DNA of 64,000 nucleotides from Shinisaurus crocodilurus. Taxonomy: Eukaryota; Chordata; Lepidosauria; Squamata; Shinisauridae. Shown here in pieces: positions 44,471 through 55,389 of this stretch. The stretch covers positions 289,700,272-289,764,271 of the forward strand of contig CM037879.1 in assembly GCA_021292165.1 (NCBI GenBank), given 5' to 3'. The translations under genes and the position numbers were made by a program. The first letter of the stretch is position 1; each line of letters starts with the position of its first letter. The notes under the pieces are model-generated. The model was not told the DNA's origin. It did no database searches and worked only from the letters and a program-made list of their open reading frames with translations.

Positions 44471-44742
44471 TTAATGAGTGTTCATAGGGGCATGTAAAAC
44501 AAAACAGAACCCCAACAACCAGCCAATCAACCAAACCTTGCCTGTGTCAGCACAAGCACACACCTGGTTGGCCATGGGGTTAGGAAGCCATCTTACATAC
44601 AAGTTTTTCCTGCAGGTGCCAAAAATGGTTGTGTGAATGGGCCTCAAACTGGACAATATTGTTCCAGCAAAAATTGCAGGGAAGTCATAGTCTTAAGTCT
44701 AGTGTTTGTGATAAATCCATTCCTTGATCCTAACCAGTGTTG

Positions 44743-44905
44743 TGCTTAGGGACCATAGCTCGATGATAAAGCACATGCTTTACAACAAGCAGAAGGCACA
44801 AGGTGCGATCCCTGGTATTCATAGTCAAAAGGATCAAGTGATGGAAAAGACTGTGTTATGACCCTCGAGAGCCACTGCCAATCATAACAGGAAAAACTGG
44901 GCTAC
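44743..44905 (+). mobile_element. tRNA-derived SINE, second family (decayed)
   Basis: Head 'ccatagctcgatgataaagc' with an A-box-like part and a B-box-like 'ggtgcgatccctgg'. Related to 45250-45435 in opposite orientation. Confidence 0.45.
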
Positions 44906-44945
44906 GTGGGCAACACAGAAACATGGGAAAATGCCTTATTAGTGA

Positions 44946-45258
44946 CTGGGTTCAAACAACATGAGAACCCACACGCAACCTTTGTCATTGAACCGTGGAT
45001 TGTTGTTGAACCATGGGTTACCATGTTGTCTGAATCCAGCTGAGATAGCAAACCATGGTGAACAACCCACAGTTCACAACCCAACAACAAGCCATGGATT
45101 CTCTTCAACGTGGGTTGTTCGTAGTTAACAAGCCATGGCTTGTTAGAGCAGCTGGGTTCAGACAACAGGATAACCCACGTTTCAACAACCCATGGTTCAA
45201 TGACAACCCACTCTCAACCCTTGAGTGTGGGTTATATCGTGTTGTCTGAACCCAGTCA
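44946..45258. mobile_element. GGGTTCAGACAACACG palindromic repeat
   Basis: Extended inverted ends 'gtgactgggttcaaacaac' and 'gttgtctgaacccagtcac', with several internal inverted blocks ('ccatgggttaccatg', 'aacaagccatggcttgttag'). Non-coding. Confidence 0.65.
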
Positions 45259-45435
45259 CTGAGTCAGACCATTGGTCCATTTAGCCCAGTATCGCCATCA
45301 CTGACTGGCAGAGGCCCTCCAGGGTTTCAGGAAGGAGTTTTTCTGACCGCACCTGAAGATGCCGGGAATCAAACCTGGGACCCTTCTGCATGCAAAGCAT
45401 CTGCTCTAGCACTGAGCCACGGCTCTCATCAGCAA
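45259..45435 (-). mobile_element. tRNA-derived SINE, second family
   Basis: Minus-strand head: 'gccgtggctcagtgctagag' then 'gatgctttgcatgcagaagg' and a B-box-like 'ggtttgattccc', resembling a tRNA with a TGC-type anticodon arm. Body 'ccagtatcgccatcactgac' shared with 15063-15262. Confidence 0.65.
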
Positions 45436-45538
45436 ATTGTCTGATCTGCTATAAGGCAGCTTCCAATTATCTTAATTGGGTGTGATCAGCATAAATGAAC
45501 ATCAAGATCTCACATGACCTTTCCCCGTTGTTTAAGGG

Positions 45539-46149
45539 CAGGGCCGGCGCTACCGCTAGGCCAACTAGGCGGTTGCCTAGGGCGCGTAGCGGAAGAGGGC
45601 GCAGAACGCTGCGCTCCTCTTCGCTGCCGGCGCGCTCCTGCCCTGCCCGCCCGCCCTCCTCTCCGAGAAAGCCAGGTAAGTGCGCCCGGAGTAGTGGTGG
45701 GGCCGAGCCTGGGAGCCTCCCCCCTACCTTGCCTCGCCTCCGTGCCGCCTCCCCCCCACCTCGCCTCGCTTCGCCTCTGCGCCGCCTCCCCCCCTCGCTT
45801 CGCTTCAACTCTCCTACGCGCCGCCTCCCCCCCCCCGACACCTACCTTCTCCGTGCTGTTTCCGGAGCCCCGCCCGCGCTCTGTTTTGGCGGGAAGTACC
45901 AGGGCAACAGGGCTTAAACAGCCCTGTTGCTCTGGTTTCCCCCGGCGAAAAACAGAGCGCGGGGGTCCCTTTTCGGAGGAGGCGTCGGACTGGGAAGGTA
46001 GGTGGGGGGGCGGCAGCGGCAGCGTGCGGGGGGGGGTTCGGTGGAGGTTGCAGAGCAGGGCTGCTTTCCGGAGCCCCCCCCCCACGGCACGAGGGGGGGC
46101 GCTAAATATAATGTAGCCTAGGGCGCCAAACTGCCCTGCACCGGTCCTG
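45539..46149. mobile_element. hAT-like element, CAGGGCCGG family, 611-bp copy
   Basis: Ends 'cagggccggcgctacc' and 'gcaccggtcctg', with a perfect target duplication TTTAAGGG (45531-45538 and 46150-46157). Subterminal 'gttgcctagggcgc' and 'agcctagggcgcc' are inverted. The CpG-rich interior gives long arginine/proline-rich frames on both strands, which are not genes. Relatives at 50906-51295 and 61520-61684. Confidence 0.9.
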
Positions 46150-46255
46150 TTTAAGGGGCATAATAATTCCCATGGGAGGCAGAATGGAATATTCTGTGCA
46201 AGGCTGGAGCAGCAGTCTAGTAGGGTCACCTTCTGGAACCTACCTGGCAGATTTG

Positions 46256-46768
46256 GCCAGGTGTTCTCTTTTACAGAGGACAGACCTCTCTTTTGTAGAG
46301 CTGGCAGAGGACAGTCCTCCTCTGTCTGAAGGTGTCCCCTGTGATGGGCTGTCCAGTCCAAGTCTGGTTTAAAGTCAGAGAGCCATAAGGAGGGAGAGCA
46401 GGCAGATGGGCCTTGGAGTTGCCCGTCAACCCTCAGCACCTGGACAGCAGACTGAAAAAAGAGGACAAAAAAGGGGGGGCAGCGATTTGCATAATATTTG
46501 CACATGCTACTCTAGATGTATAGGTACAAATGCAGAAATATTAATGCAACTAGAAATGCAGTGCATCTCACCATAGCGGGGAAGACGGCGACCAGGTGAC
46601 CTGAGTGCCCACCTGTTCAGTCTGCTGCCCAGGTGTTGATGGGCAACAGATCTCATGGTGGTCTATCTTCAAAGTGGAATCGGACAGGTCAGCCTTTCAA
46701 ATAGAGGAGAGTCCTCTGGCAGCCCTTCAAATAGAGGACTATCCTCTGCAAAAGAGGACACATGGCTT
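46256..46768. mobile_element. 'aggacagtcctc' element, most complete copy
   Basis: Starts 'ggccaggtgttctcttttac' and ends 'gcaaaagaggacacatggc', inverted to each other. The interior matches 9885-10210 and 51355-51725. It looks like a DNA transposon derivative with TIRs; the duplication was not resolved. Confidence 0.6.
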
Positions 46769-47022
46769 CCCTATGGCTAATAATGGCCCAGTTCAGATGG
46801 GTCAAGTGAAGAAGTCTTCAGGGACGGCCTCGTCAAAGCCTCCCTTCCCTCCTTCAAGGCACTGTTTATGATGGACCTCATGACGCTGGCCAGTCCCTTT
46901 CAGAAAACGGCCATCAGCCATGATGGGGAAGGGTCCCGGCTTCCGGTTGTGGGCAGCTCATCTCCATGAATCCTGTCCTCGGGCTGCAATCAATGAAACT
47001 CCTCCAGGCGATCGCGATAGAG

Positions 47023-47120
47023 CAGTGTTCTCCAACCTTGGGTCCCCAGATGTAGCTGGCTGGGGCATGCTGGGAGTTGTAGGCCAAAAACATCTGGGGA
47101 CCCAAGGTTGGAGAACACTG
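47023..47120. mobile_element. CAGTGTTCTCC palindromic MITE, left arm deleted in part
   Basis: Perfect target duplication CGATAGAG (47015-47022 and 47121-47128). The left arm stops after 'ccccagatg' and joins directly to 'tagctggctggggcatgctg'. Confidence 0.9.
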
Positions 47121-47400
47121 CGATAGAGGCCAAGGATACCTCAAGTACAGACTCCGGAATCGAGGAGGTGTCCATGTCCAACCAGATGCAAGAGATCTTA
47201 TCAGCCAAGGGCCTTGCAAACATCTTGCAGCAGGAGGCTAAGCGGTACATTCTCTGGATTGTTTGATCTCGTAAGCCTTCAGAGCCTCTTATTAAAGTCG
47301 TTCCTCAGGTTGCACAGAGTGAGGTGGCAGAGTTCTTGAGCTGTCCACCGCAAGTAGGGGGTTGCATTTTCCAAAGACTCTCCCTCCTTAAACCAAACAA

Positions 47401-47570
47401 GGCCTGTGGCTTACGCTGGCTCAGCTTGTTGTCCGAGCGTGGAAAGCGAAGCAGGGTCAGGCCTGGTTGTTACTTGGATGGGAGACCCCTCCTCTAGTTT
47501 CCTGCGTTGAGCAGGGGGTTGGACTCGGTGGCCTTGTAGGCCCCTTCCAACTCTAGGATCTATGAAATCT
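47401..47570 (+). mobile_element. 5S rRNA-derived SINE with CR1 tail
   Basis: Plus-strand copy with a small insertion in the head ('cagcttgttgtccgagcg'). Confidence 0.85.
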
Positions 47571-47782
47571 GAGTCCTTCATGCATGTAGAGAGTTAGTGC
47601 ATCAGGGAGAAAGGTTTGGCATAGCTTTCTCCAATGTGCTAGTTAATGCAAGCAAGGGAGCTTTTCATATTGTGTGGGGGTGGGGGGGACACCTTGAAAA
47701 AGGTGACCTCTCTCCCCACCTGTGGTCTGAAATTGTATAGTCCAGAATTTTACTATTGCGTGTGTAATATAAGTCTGCCCCA

Positions 47783-47905
47783 TCCTCGTGCCCGCCAGAT
47801 ATGTCTGGACTACAAACCCCCCCCCCATCACCCCAGCCAGCTGGCTGTGAATGGTGGGATGTGTAGTCCAAACACATCTGGAGGGCTCCAGTTTGGAGAA
47901 GGCGG
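47783..47905. mobile_element. Palindromic MITE, 'gccagatatgtctggac' type
   Basis: Left 'cgccagatatgtctggacta', right 'gtagtccaaacacatctgga'. A member of the CCTTCCCCAACC group with altered ends. Confidence 0.6.
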
Positions 47906-47926
47906 ATGTACAGAATGGCTCTAAAG

Positions 47927-48268
47927 CAGGGGTGCTGAACCGCATGCCCGTAGGCCAAATCCGGCCTGTCCAAATTTGGCCCTCCAGGGTTCACACACCC
48001 CCTTCCCCTGGCCTCACCCCCTTCCCCCAAACCACCGAGCCTTTTGTGGTTTCCTAGCTTTTGTACAGTTTCCCCCCCATTCTAACAGTTTGAAATGCCT
48101 CTCCTAAAGCTTCGTTACTGGCAGGAAGAGCTTTAAGCTAAAATATGGTGGTATTTTTTGGCCCCCGCCCCTTTTGCCTTCAGCCCCGCCCGCCACTGGA
48201 ATGCAGCCCCCGAGAGCTTCTTATACATTGAATCTGGCCCACGGGCTGAAAGAGGTTCAACGCCCCAA
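47927..48268. mobile_element. hAT-like MITE, 'caggggtgctgaacc' family
   Basis: Flanked by CTCTAAAG (47919-47926) and TTCTAAAG (48269-48276), an 8-bp duplication with one mismatch. Ends 'caggggtgctgaaccgc' and 'gaggttcaacgcccc'. Related to 26430-26800. Confidence 0.7.
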
Positions 48269-48367
48269 TTCTAAAGGTTCTCCATAGCTCAGGACACAAC
48301 AATGGCAACAAAGAAGGCCTCTGAGTACATCAGGCATTCTCCAGTATCGGAACAATTAACACTGAGG

Positions 48368-48622
48368 AAGAGTGTAGCATAATGGATACAGTGCTGGACT
48401 GGGACTCGGGAGATCTGGGTTCTAGTCCCCACTCAGCCATGTGGTGGCTTTGGGCCAGTCACGGACTCTCTGCCTAACCTACCTCACAGGGCTGTAGTGA
48501 GGATAAGATACCGAGGAGGAGGAGGAGGACTAGGAGGAGGAGGAGGAGGATTCTGTAAGCCGCCTTGGGTTCCTTGCAGGAAAAAAGGTGGGATATAAAT
48601 ATAATAAAAATAAATAAATAAA
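48368..48622 (+). mobile_element. Sauria-type SINE
   Basis: Near full length with an altered A-box region ('gtgtagcataatggataca') and the usual BovB-type end. Confidence 0.8.
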
Positions 48623-49301
48623 CTAGGTACAGTGAACTAGGCACATGGCAAACGGCCATGTTGTTGCATGGACATCTTTGCACGGCCAGCATTGCTTTGG
48701 ATGACTGCAGCAAAATTGGCTTCCCACAAAGAACTGTCTCTAATTGAATCCCTGGCCCTTCCCCGCATCTGTTTCTGGTTTTTGTTTTTTGTTTTTGTTT
48801 TTCCAGTCCTGGGGCAAGAGAGCTGCTCTGGAGACTCGTTTTTGGGGCCAGCGGTGTGTTCGGATAGAAAGCAGGAGACAAATGTATTTGTTTCGCTCTG
48901 AAAACAGGACTGCAAGAGACAAGGCGGCGCATTCCTGAGGGATCTCCGAGGGTTTAGCGAGAAGCCAAAAGTGGTGGGATCTTTTGTAACTCTCATTCTC
49001 GAGGCATTGTGCAGCGATGCTTGTGTTGGAGGGAGGGAGGGAGGGGGGTTGTTGGATGCCGTTTTGCTTTCGTGCAGCGGGATTTACCTGGATATACTCC
49101 CAGAACCCAGAAATTATGGCTCAGACAGGCTATTGCAAAAAGTAAGACGACCATAATCACAGACACACACCCTTGGCTTGGAGGCGTTTCTTTAGAACCG
49201 CCGGGTTTCGGTGAGGAGCTGTCAGTAAATGCCATCAGATTAACTAAAAACACAGGAGGCAGCTGGGACCTACCAAGCCTTCTCTTCTCCAGTCTGAATA
49301 G
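48623..49301. other. Unassigned sequence
   Basis: No gene recognised. Confidence 0.35.
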
Positions 49302-49500
49302 AAACTCACTGGGTGACTTTGGGCCAGTCACTGACTCTCAGCCTAACCTACCTCACAGGGTTGTTGTGAGGATAACATGGAGAGGAGGAGGAGGAGGAGG
49401 AGGAGGAGGAGGAGGAGGAGGAGGATGATTATGTAAGCCGCCTCGGGTTCCTTGCAGGAAAAAAGGCGGGGTATAAATATAATAAATAAATAAATAAATA
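49302..49500 (+). mobile_element. Sauria-type SINE, 5'-truncated
   Basis: Begins at 'gaaactcactgggtgacttt' without the tRNA head. A GAG array (49381-49424) has expanded within its 3' part. Confidence 0.8.
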
Positions 49501-49758
49501 GACCCCCATTCCTTCAACCTTTCCTCACGGGACTCATTTTCCGTGGCTCCCCGGGACCCACCTTCATTGCCACTTCGTTCCATACCACTGGTACGAATGC
49601 TCAGATTTTCATGTATCGGCGTGTGGGTGGGCGTCAGTGATGTCGTGGTCAATATTGAAATGCAGGCGCTCCTCGTGACAGTCTGCATAGCCACGCCCCC
49701 AAGGAGAGTCCAAAAGTCGCCGGCAGCTGTGCTGATCCGCGTCCGCAAGCCATATTCA

Positions 49759-49933
49759 GGCCTGTGGCTCACGATGCTGGCTCAGCTTGTCTGAGCGTGG
49801 AAAGCTAAGCAGGGTCAGGCCTGGTTGTTACTTGGATGGGAGACCCCCTCCTCTAGTTTCCTGCGTTGAGCAGGGGGGCTGGACTCGATGGTCTTGTAGG
49901 CCCCTTCCAACTCGATGATCTATGAAATCTATG
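49759..49933 (+). mobile_element. 5S rRNA-derived SINE with CR1 tail
   Basis: Plus-strand copy, 'ggcctgtggctcacgatgct' to 'gatctatgaaatctatgg'. Confidence 0.85.
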
Positions 49934-50704
49934 GACCAGTTCTAGCCGTTTTCATCTCCAACAGGAGCAGGGCTTTGGTAAAGCTCATGGCTCTGAGTTG
50001 CCCATTGGAGTCAGACCGGGCCACCTGCCAAATACTTTGCAGTACAACAGGGAACAATATATTCATGCTGGGAAAATCCATCCCCCACCAGACCCGGCTA
50101 CCATAAGGATCTCAGCAAAGCTCAGAGGGAACAGGGAAGTCTGCGGGGGGGGGGGGCGGGGGCAGATGAGGCCAGCGTCCAAGGTGCCGGCGCTGCCTCC
50201 CTGCAAGGCCACTGCACCACTGGTGGGAGTGGAAAATATCCCATCTGTTTCCAGTCAATCTCTTCTCAAAGTCTGGTAGTTCAAGAAGAAGAAGAAGAAA
50301 AAAGGGAGCAACGGAACATTGGCATTTTGCTTCTGCCCACAATGACGTTTTACACTCTCTCCGCACTGCTTTGTCTGCGGCTGGTACCAAAACGACTTCG
50401 TCGTCGTACAGGCGGGGTATCCCTGCTCATTGGTGGGGATTCTGGGCACATTCTAGACCACTCCCGGTTGCATCCATTGGGGCTACCGATCGACCTGCAG
50501 GAAGAAACCCAAGCCCAAACCTTGGCCAGTGTTGGCTTCAAGGCTTTTTTTTTAAGGGGGGGTGGGCGTTGCTTGGGCAGGATGCGTTCAGGAGGCCTGC
50601 CTCTCTCTGCGTCGCTCCGCCTCTTCTCTTCCTCCTTGCTGTTGCTGCCGCCCCTGCATTGGCCGGGCCCTCCTTCCGGGCCCAATCCGCACCAACGCCG
50701 AAAA
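49934..50704. other. Unassigned sequence
   Basis: No gene recognised. Contains a G-tract near 50142-50160 and an AAG tract near 50285-50300. The longest frames lack recognisable domains. Confidence 0.35.
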
Positions 50705-50835
50705 CAGCCTCCCCCAACCTGGTTGCCCTCTAGATGTTTGGGACTTCAACTCCCATCAGCCTCGGCCAGCGCGGCCAATGGCCAGGCATGCTTGGAGTTG
50801 CAGTTCAAAACATCTTCAGGGTTGGGGAAGACCGG
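50705..50835. mobile_element. Palindromic MITE, CAGCCTCCCCCAACCTGG type
   Basis: Left 'agcctcccccaacctggttg', right 'aacatcttcagggttgggga', with 'cttcaactcccatcagcctc' in the core. Confidence 0.7.
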
Positions 50836-50905
50836 CCTAGAGGGAGGGAGTGAACAGGAGGGCAAACGCTCCCTTGGGGAGGTGAACAACAGGCAGCAGC
50901 AGGAG

Positions 50906-51295
50906 CAGGGCCGGTGCTACCATTAGGCCAACTAGGCAGCTGCCTAGGGCGCAGGGCTAAAGGGGGCGCCAGAAACGCCTTGGGGGGGGGGGGAATACAG
51001 CACTAAAATGCGTATTTCAAGTTTGTTTTACCAATCTGGAAAATGAAGTTTTAAACATTAAATGTAGTTTCTGTCACACTTCACCAGGAATTTTTCTATA
51101 TAGCAAATTGGTACATCAACATGTATTTTATGTATGTTTGTCAATGTTTATGATAATAATTTTTTTAGGTTTTGCCAATTGACCTTTATTTCATAATGGG
51201 CATAGGGGCTGGAGGGAGGGAGGGCTCAAGTGGGAAGGGGGGGCGCTAAATATCTGATCTTGCCTAGGGCACCAAACTGCCTTGCACCGGCCCTG
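50906..51295. mobile_element. hAT-like element, CAGGGCCGG family, 390-bp copy
   Basis: Perfect target duplication AGCAGGAG (50898-50905 and 51296-51303). Ends 'cagggccggtgctacc' and 'gcaccggccctg'. Interior A/T-rich, unlike the CpG-rich copy at 45539. Confidence 0.9.
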
Positions 51296-51354
51296 AGCAG
51301 GAGAAGCAACAGGATCAGGGCTTTGGGAATTGGTCAGTGGAGGCCCTACCTAGG

Positions 51355-51725
51355 GTGGCCTCGTACATATTGCCCCAAAAGGGGGAGGGAATATGTCACC
51401 TGAAAAGAGGACAAAGGAAGACACCGATTTGCATAAAATCTACATATGCTAATTTATATGTGGTGATGCAGATTTAGACATCATGACTATAATTTACCTA
51501 AGAATGCCACACATCTCTCCTCACGGAGGGGAAGGAAGACTGCCTGTGCCCAGGTCAGCGGTGTGTCTTCTCAGCCTGCCCTCTGGGTGCAAACTGTTGG
51601 TGGGCAACTTCAAGTCCTCCCCGGGCCTGCTCTCTCTCTTCTTCGGGGTCTTTATCTTTAAACTGGGTCTGGACGGGACAGGCCTTCAAATAGAGGGTTG
51701 TTGTTCTCCATAAAGTAGGGCACAT
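51355..51725 (-). mobile_element. 'aggacagtcctc' repeat, antisense
   Basis: Left 'tagggtggcctcgtacatat', right 'gggcacatgaaccaccctag'; inverted ends with 'caaatagagggttgttgttc' near the right. Confidence 0.55.
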
Positions 51726-51812
51726 GAACCACCCTAGTCCCTTGCCAGGATGTGGGGCCTTGTGGCACGTGCCCGGTGAGTCCATCCCCTGAAACCAGCC
51801 CTGAACATGATC

Positions 51813-52035
51813 AAGAGACAGTGCGGTGTAGTGGTTAGAGTGGTTGGACTGGGACTCGGGAGATCCGGGTTCCAGCCCCCGCTCGGCCATGAAGCTCACT
51901 GGGTGACTTTAAGGCAGCCACTGACTTTCAGCCTAACCTCCCTCACGGGGCTGTTGTGAGGATAAGATGGAGAGGAGGGGAATCATGGACCGTAGGCCAC
52001 CTTGGGATATAAATGTGATAACAAATCAATAAATA
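51813..52035 (+). mobile_element. Sauria-type SINE, diverged
   Basis: Head 'gagacagtgcggtgtagtgg', good B-box-like 'ccgggttccagccc', decayed 3' end. Confidence 0.75.
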
Positions 52036-52741
52036 TCAGTCTTCTCCTATGGTCTTCTCATCAATGAACCCCTGATAAAGTTCTAAGAAATGTTAGGGTT
52101 CCTAGAAACACCATTTGAAAACTGCTGTCTTAAAGAGATTCAAAGTGTTTTCTGGTTTACTCATTTCCCCCAGTCATTCATGGGGCAGGAGTCAGCATTT
52201 ACAATCTTGATCATCAGCATGTTGGGTGTATTTGAAAAAACCAATGTTTGACGCATTTCTCTCCCCCCCGCCGCCCTTTCCCCCCTTTTCCTTTAGAAGA
52301 AATGAGTGTTTATATCTGATGCTGTCGGAGTTCAGGACAGACCACAAAAGACAAACCCCAACTGGCGTGAATGCATCTATAAATAGCACAACCATTCCAT
52401 TGTATTTCGTCTGAATATATATGACGCTGGTCTTTTTATATCCTTGCTGAGTCCAATGTTTTGGTTGGCCATTATGGACCTGAAAACTACTGTTCCACTG
52501 TCACAGAGACAACTCCTCTGCAATTCACTTTACTCTGGAGTAGTCCCATGAACTTCAGCGGGACAACTCCAGCATTGCGATCATCAAATGGCCTTTAGGA
52601 ACAAAGTTTCAGAAAACATCACACTGTTGACTTAAGCCACAAGCCACAACACTTACTCCCGGGCAATTCTACTGACGTTACTAGGGCTACTCTAGGGTAA
52701 ATGGATCGTGGCCGAAAAGCCTTCCTTATACCATCTGTAAA
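52036..52741. other. Unassigned sequence
   Basis: No gene recognised. Confidence 0.35.
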
Positions 52742-53035
52742 CAGCCTTCCCCAGCACGGAGCCCTCCAGATGTTTGGCCTACTACAACTCCCCATCAACC
52801 CCAGTCAGCATGGCCAATGGTCAAAGATCATGGGAGTTGTAGTCCAAAACATCTGGCGGGCTCCACATCGGGGGAGGCGGATATATAATGTGTCCACCAC
52901 GTTTGTAGGTGGAAACCTCATTCATCAGTGCCCCCCCCATCATTTTTTTTTTTTTAACCAAAGACCAGCCTTCCCCAACCCGGTGCCTTCCAGATGTGTT
53001 GGACTACAACTCCCATCATTCCCAGATAGCTTGGC
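52742..53035. mobile_element. Palindromic MITE plus a neighbouring single arm, CAGCCTTCCCC family
   Basis: A complete palindrome at 52742-52878 ('agccttccccagcacggagc' against 'aaaacatctggcgggctcca') and, 90 bases on, a single left arm at 52967-53035. Confidence 0.7.
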
Positions 53036-53211
53036 CAAGACCGGCATTTTGCTTCTCATAGTGGCCAATCAGATACTTCTAGGGAGACCGAAAGCAGGAC
53101 ATAAAGCCAAGCTGCCCACACACCCCGCTTTTGCTCTCCACTGGAATTCAGGGGTATATGGCCTCTAAACAGGAAGGTGCCCTATAGGCATGATGGCTAA
53201 TAGCCATAGAT

Positions 53212-53515
53212 CAGTGTTCTCCAACCTTGGGTCCCCAGATGTTTTTGGCCTACAACTCCCAGCATGCCCCAGCCAGCATAGCTGTAAATCAGTGTTCTCC
53301 AACCTTGGGTCCCCAGATGTTTTTGGCCTACAACTCCCAGCATGCCCCAGCCAGCGTAGCTGTAAATCAGTGTTCTCCAACCTTGGGTCCCCAGATGTTT
53401 TTGGCCTACAACTCCCAGCATGCCCCAGCCAGCGTAGCTGTAAATCAGCGCTGGCTGGGGCATGCTGGGAGTTGTAGGCCAAAAACATCTGGGGACCCAA
53501 GGTTGGAGAACACTG
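53212..53515. mobile_element. CAGTGTTCTCC MITE with three direct arms and one inverted arm
   Basis: One pair of 8-bp target duplications CCATAGAT (53204-53211 and 53516-53523) encloses 304 bp. Three head-to-tail left arms start at 53212, 53290 and 53367, separated by 'agctgtaaat', followed by one inverted arm ending 'ggagaacactg'. The single duplication pair shows that the arms multiplied within one insertion. Confidence 0.9.
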
Positions 53516-53523
53516 CCATAGAT

Positions 53524-54544
53524 AGATGCTCCCCAGCTGCAACCTAACTTTGTCCCCACGGCCATCTTCACCCCAGTATAAAGCTTTACTTTTCTGCATA
53601 GGAACACAAATGGTAGCTATTTCTTTTTGTGGGCAAAAGTAAAGGCGTACAATAGGAGTGAGCGTGTGCGTGTGCGTGTGCGTGTCTGTGTGTAATAAAT
53701 CTCCCAGCCCTACTGATTCGATGTCAGGATCAGATTTTGGCCCGTCTCCGCTGCATCCCAGATAGCAGCCCAGTCACTTTGTTCCATAGAGCTGAATGGG
53801 AGCCATTGAGAGCCAGGCCATCCCCTATCAGCACAGTCCTGTTTCTTGGCCACACTAGAGAATGCGACAGAATGTTGGGAGAGAATGTTCGGAACTGGCT
53901 TCAAAGCCAATACCGAACATCCCATCCCACTCTCCCAACGTGAGTTTTTTTTTTTTTTTTAAATCAATCAAATTTAACTCCGCAGTGTTGTTTTGCCTGG
54001 GTGGGGTGGGCAGTTCTGTGAAGCCTTCAGCCCCTTTAGAGTGGCCCTCTCCATTTACCAGAACACTTTCCAGAAAAACGTTCCAAGCCCAGACACAGAA
54101 AGCAAGATGGAACTGCCCCTCTCTGGAGCAGAGGTAGACTGGATCAACTTTACTAGAACCTCGAGGTTCACCAATCAGAGACAGGTGCAAAATGGTGGTT
54201 CAGGAGTTACCTCCTGCAATCCAAGAGCCACACGCTGGGATGACTTGCATATACAAGTACAAATCTACGTTTGCGTTACATTTGTTCAGGGGGATTTCTT
54301 ACACAAAACTCTAAAACTGGCCAGCAGACCTGCAGAAAGATCTGGTCTGAAGCAACTGATTAACAATACTGGTATTTTACAGGTGATGAATGCTGAGAGA
54401 AGCGATTAGGTAGGACGCAACAAGTCATGGCAGAATTTATTTGGCTTGCTTATTTGTTAAACTATTTGGCATCATAATACTCAATATTATGTCATTCACC
54501 CAGAGATCTAGCAGTAGATCCCAATCTACCTTTGCCTAGAGCTC
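53524..54544. other. Unassigned; GTGTGC tract and a T-run
   Basis: No gene recognised. A (GTGTGC)n tract lies near 53660-53690. An imperfect inverted repeat ('cagaatgttgggagagaatg' against 'atcccactctcccaacg') lies at about 53870-53940. Confidence 0.35.
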
Positions 54545-54660
54545 AAGAGCTGGGGTGGACAACTCCCAGAAGCCCCTTGCCAGCATGGCCAATGGTCAGG
54601 AATGCTGGAAGCTGAAGTCCAAAACATCTGGAGCTCTACTTTCTGCCCACCCCTGCTCTA
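54545..54660. mobile_element. Palindromic MITE, decayed
   Basis: Left 'gctggggtggacaactccca', right 'ctttctgcccacccctgctc'; inverted ends of the 'ggggtgggcaac' type. Confidence 0.5.
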
Positions 54661-54940
54661 GACAGCTAGACACCGCTCCAGGCTGTGATGTTAGGTGCCT
54701 CCAAATCATATTGTAGTACCAGAATTGAGGGCCCAGTAAGATTCCATTGCCACACAACTGCTCCCTCTGGGCTGCAGATAGAAACAAACAATAACTACAG
54801 TTCTCCAGCAGTCATTATCCACAAAATCTTATTTGATTCGCCCACCTCACCCATGCCTTGCAAAGGAGAAAGCATACACAGTAAAGGCAGAGATCAGTTG
54901 GTTCTATGGGATGCAGAACCAAGTCCCTTGGAAGTGGTCT

Positions 54941-55389
54941 TCACTTGGAGGACATTATCCGCAGGAATTCCTCATAGTTCACCTGCCCATCTCCATCCAC
55001 GTCGGCTTCCTTGATCATATCCTCCACTTCTTCATCCGTCAACTTCTCGCCGAGGTTGGTCATGATGTGCCGCAGCTCCGCCGCACTGACGTAACCGTTC
55101 CCATCCTTGTCGAACACCCGGAAGGCCTGCCGGATCTCCTCCTCGCCATCAGAGCTCTTAATTTTCTTTGCCATCAGGTTGAGGAACTCTGGGAAGTCAA
55201 CCGTCCCGCTGCCATCGGCATCCAACTTAGCGATCATATCTCGCAGCTCGGCTTCTGTTGGGTTCTGCCCAAGGGACCTCATGACAGTCCCTAGTTCTTT
55301 GGTGGTGATGGCACCATCCCCATCTCTGTCAACAGCAAGAAGGCTTCCTTGAACTCGGCAATCTGTTCTTCCGATAGGTGATGGGCCAT
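54941..55389 (-). pseudogene. Calmodulin-like gene, intronless, one-base deletion in EF-hand 1 (possible pseudogene or sequence error)
   Basis: Encodes a calmodulin-type calcium sensor. From an ATG at 55387-55389 ('[17 protein letters not shown]') to TGA at 54941-54943 the span is 449 bases, exactly one short of the 450 needed for 149 residues plus stop. The missing base lies at about 55329-55333, just before the first calcium loop. Past it all four loops have good ligand patterns: [36 protein letters not shown] and [12 protein letters not shown], with '[13 protein letters not shown]' and '[11 protein letters not shown]' almost as in calmodulin. Vertebrate CALM genes have introns; this has none, as CALML3 and CALML5 do. 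It could be a CALML3-type gene with an assembly error, a recently broken gene, or a processed copy. The conserved remainder favours a gene that was functional until recently. Confidence 0.8.

Noticed and set aside
45510..46505. A 331-residue arginine/proline-rich open frame on the minus strand
   Set aside because: Most of it lies inside the CpG-rich hAT-like element bounded by TTTAAGGG duplications. High GC removes stops; not a gene.
53190..53607. Repetitive open frames with 'SNLGSPDVFGLQLPACPSQ' units on both strands
   Set aside because: They are translations of the multiplied MITE arms and recur at every copy of the family in several frames.
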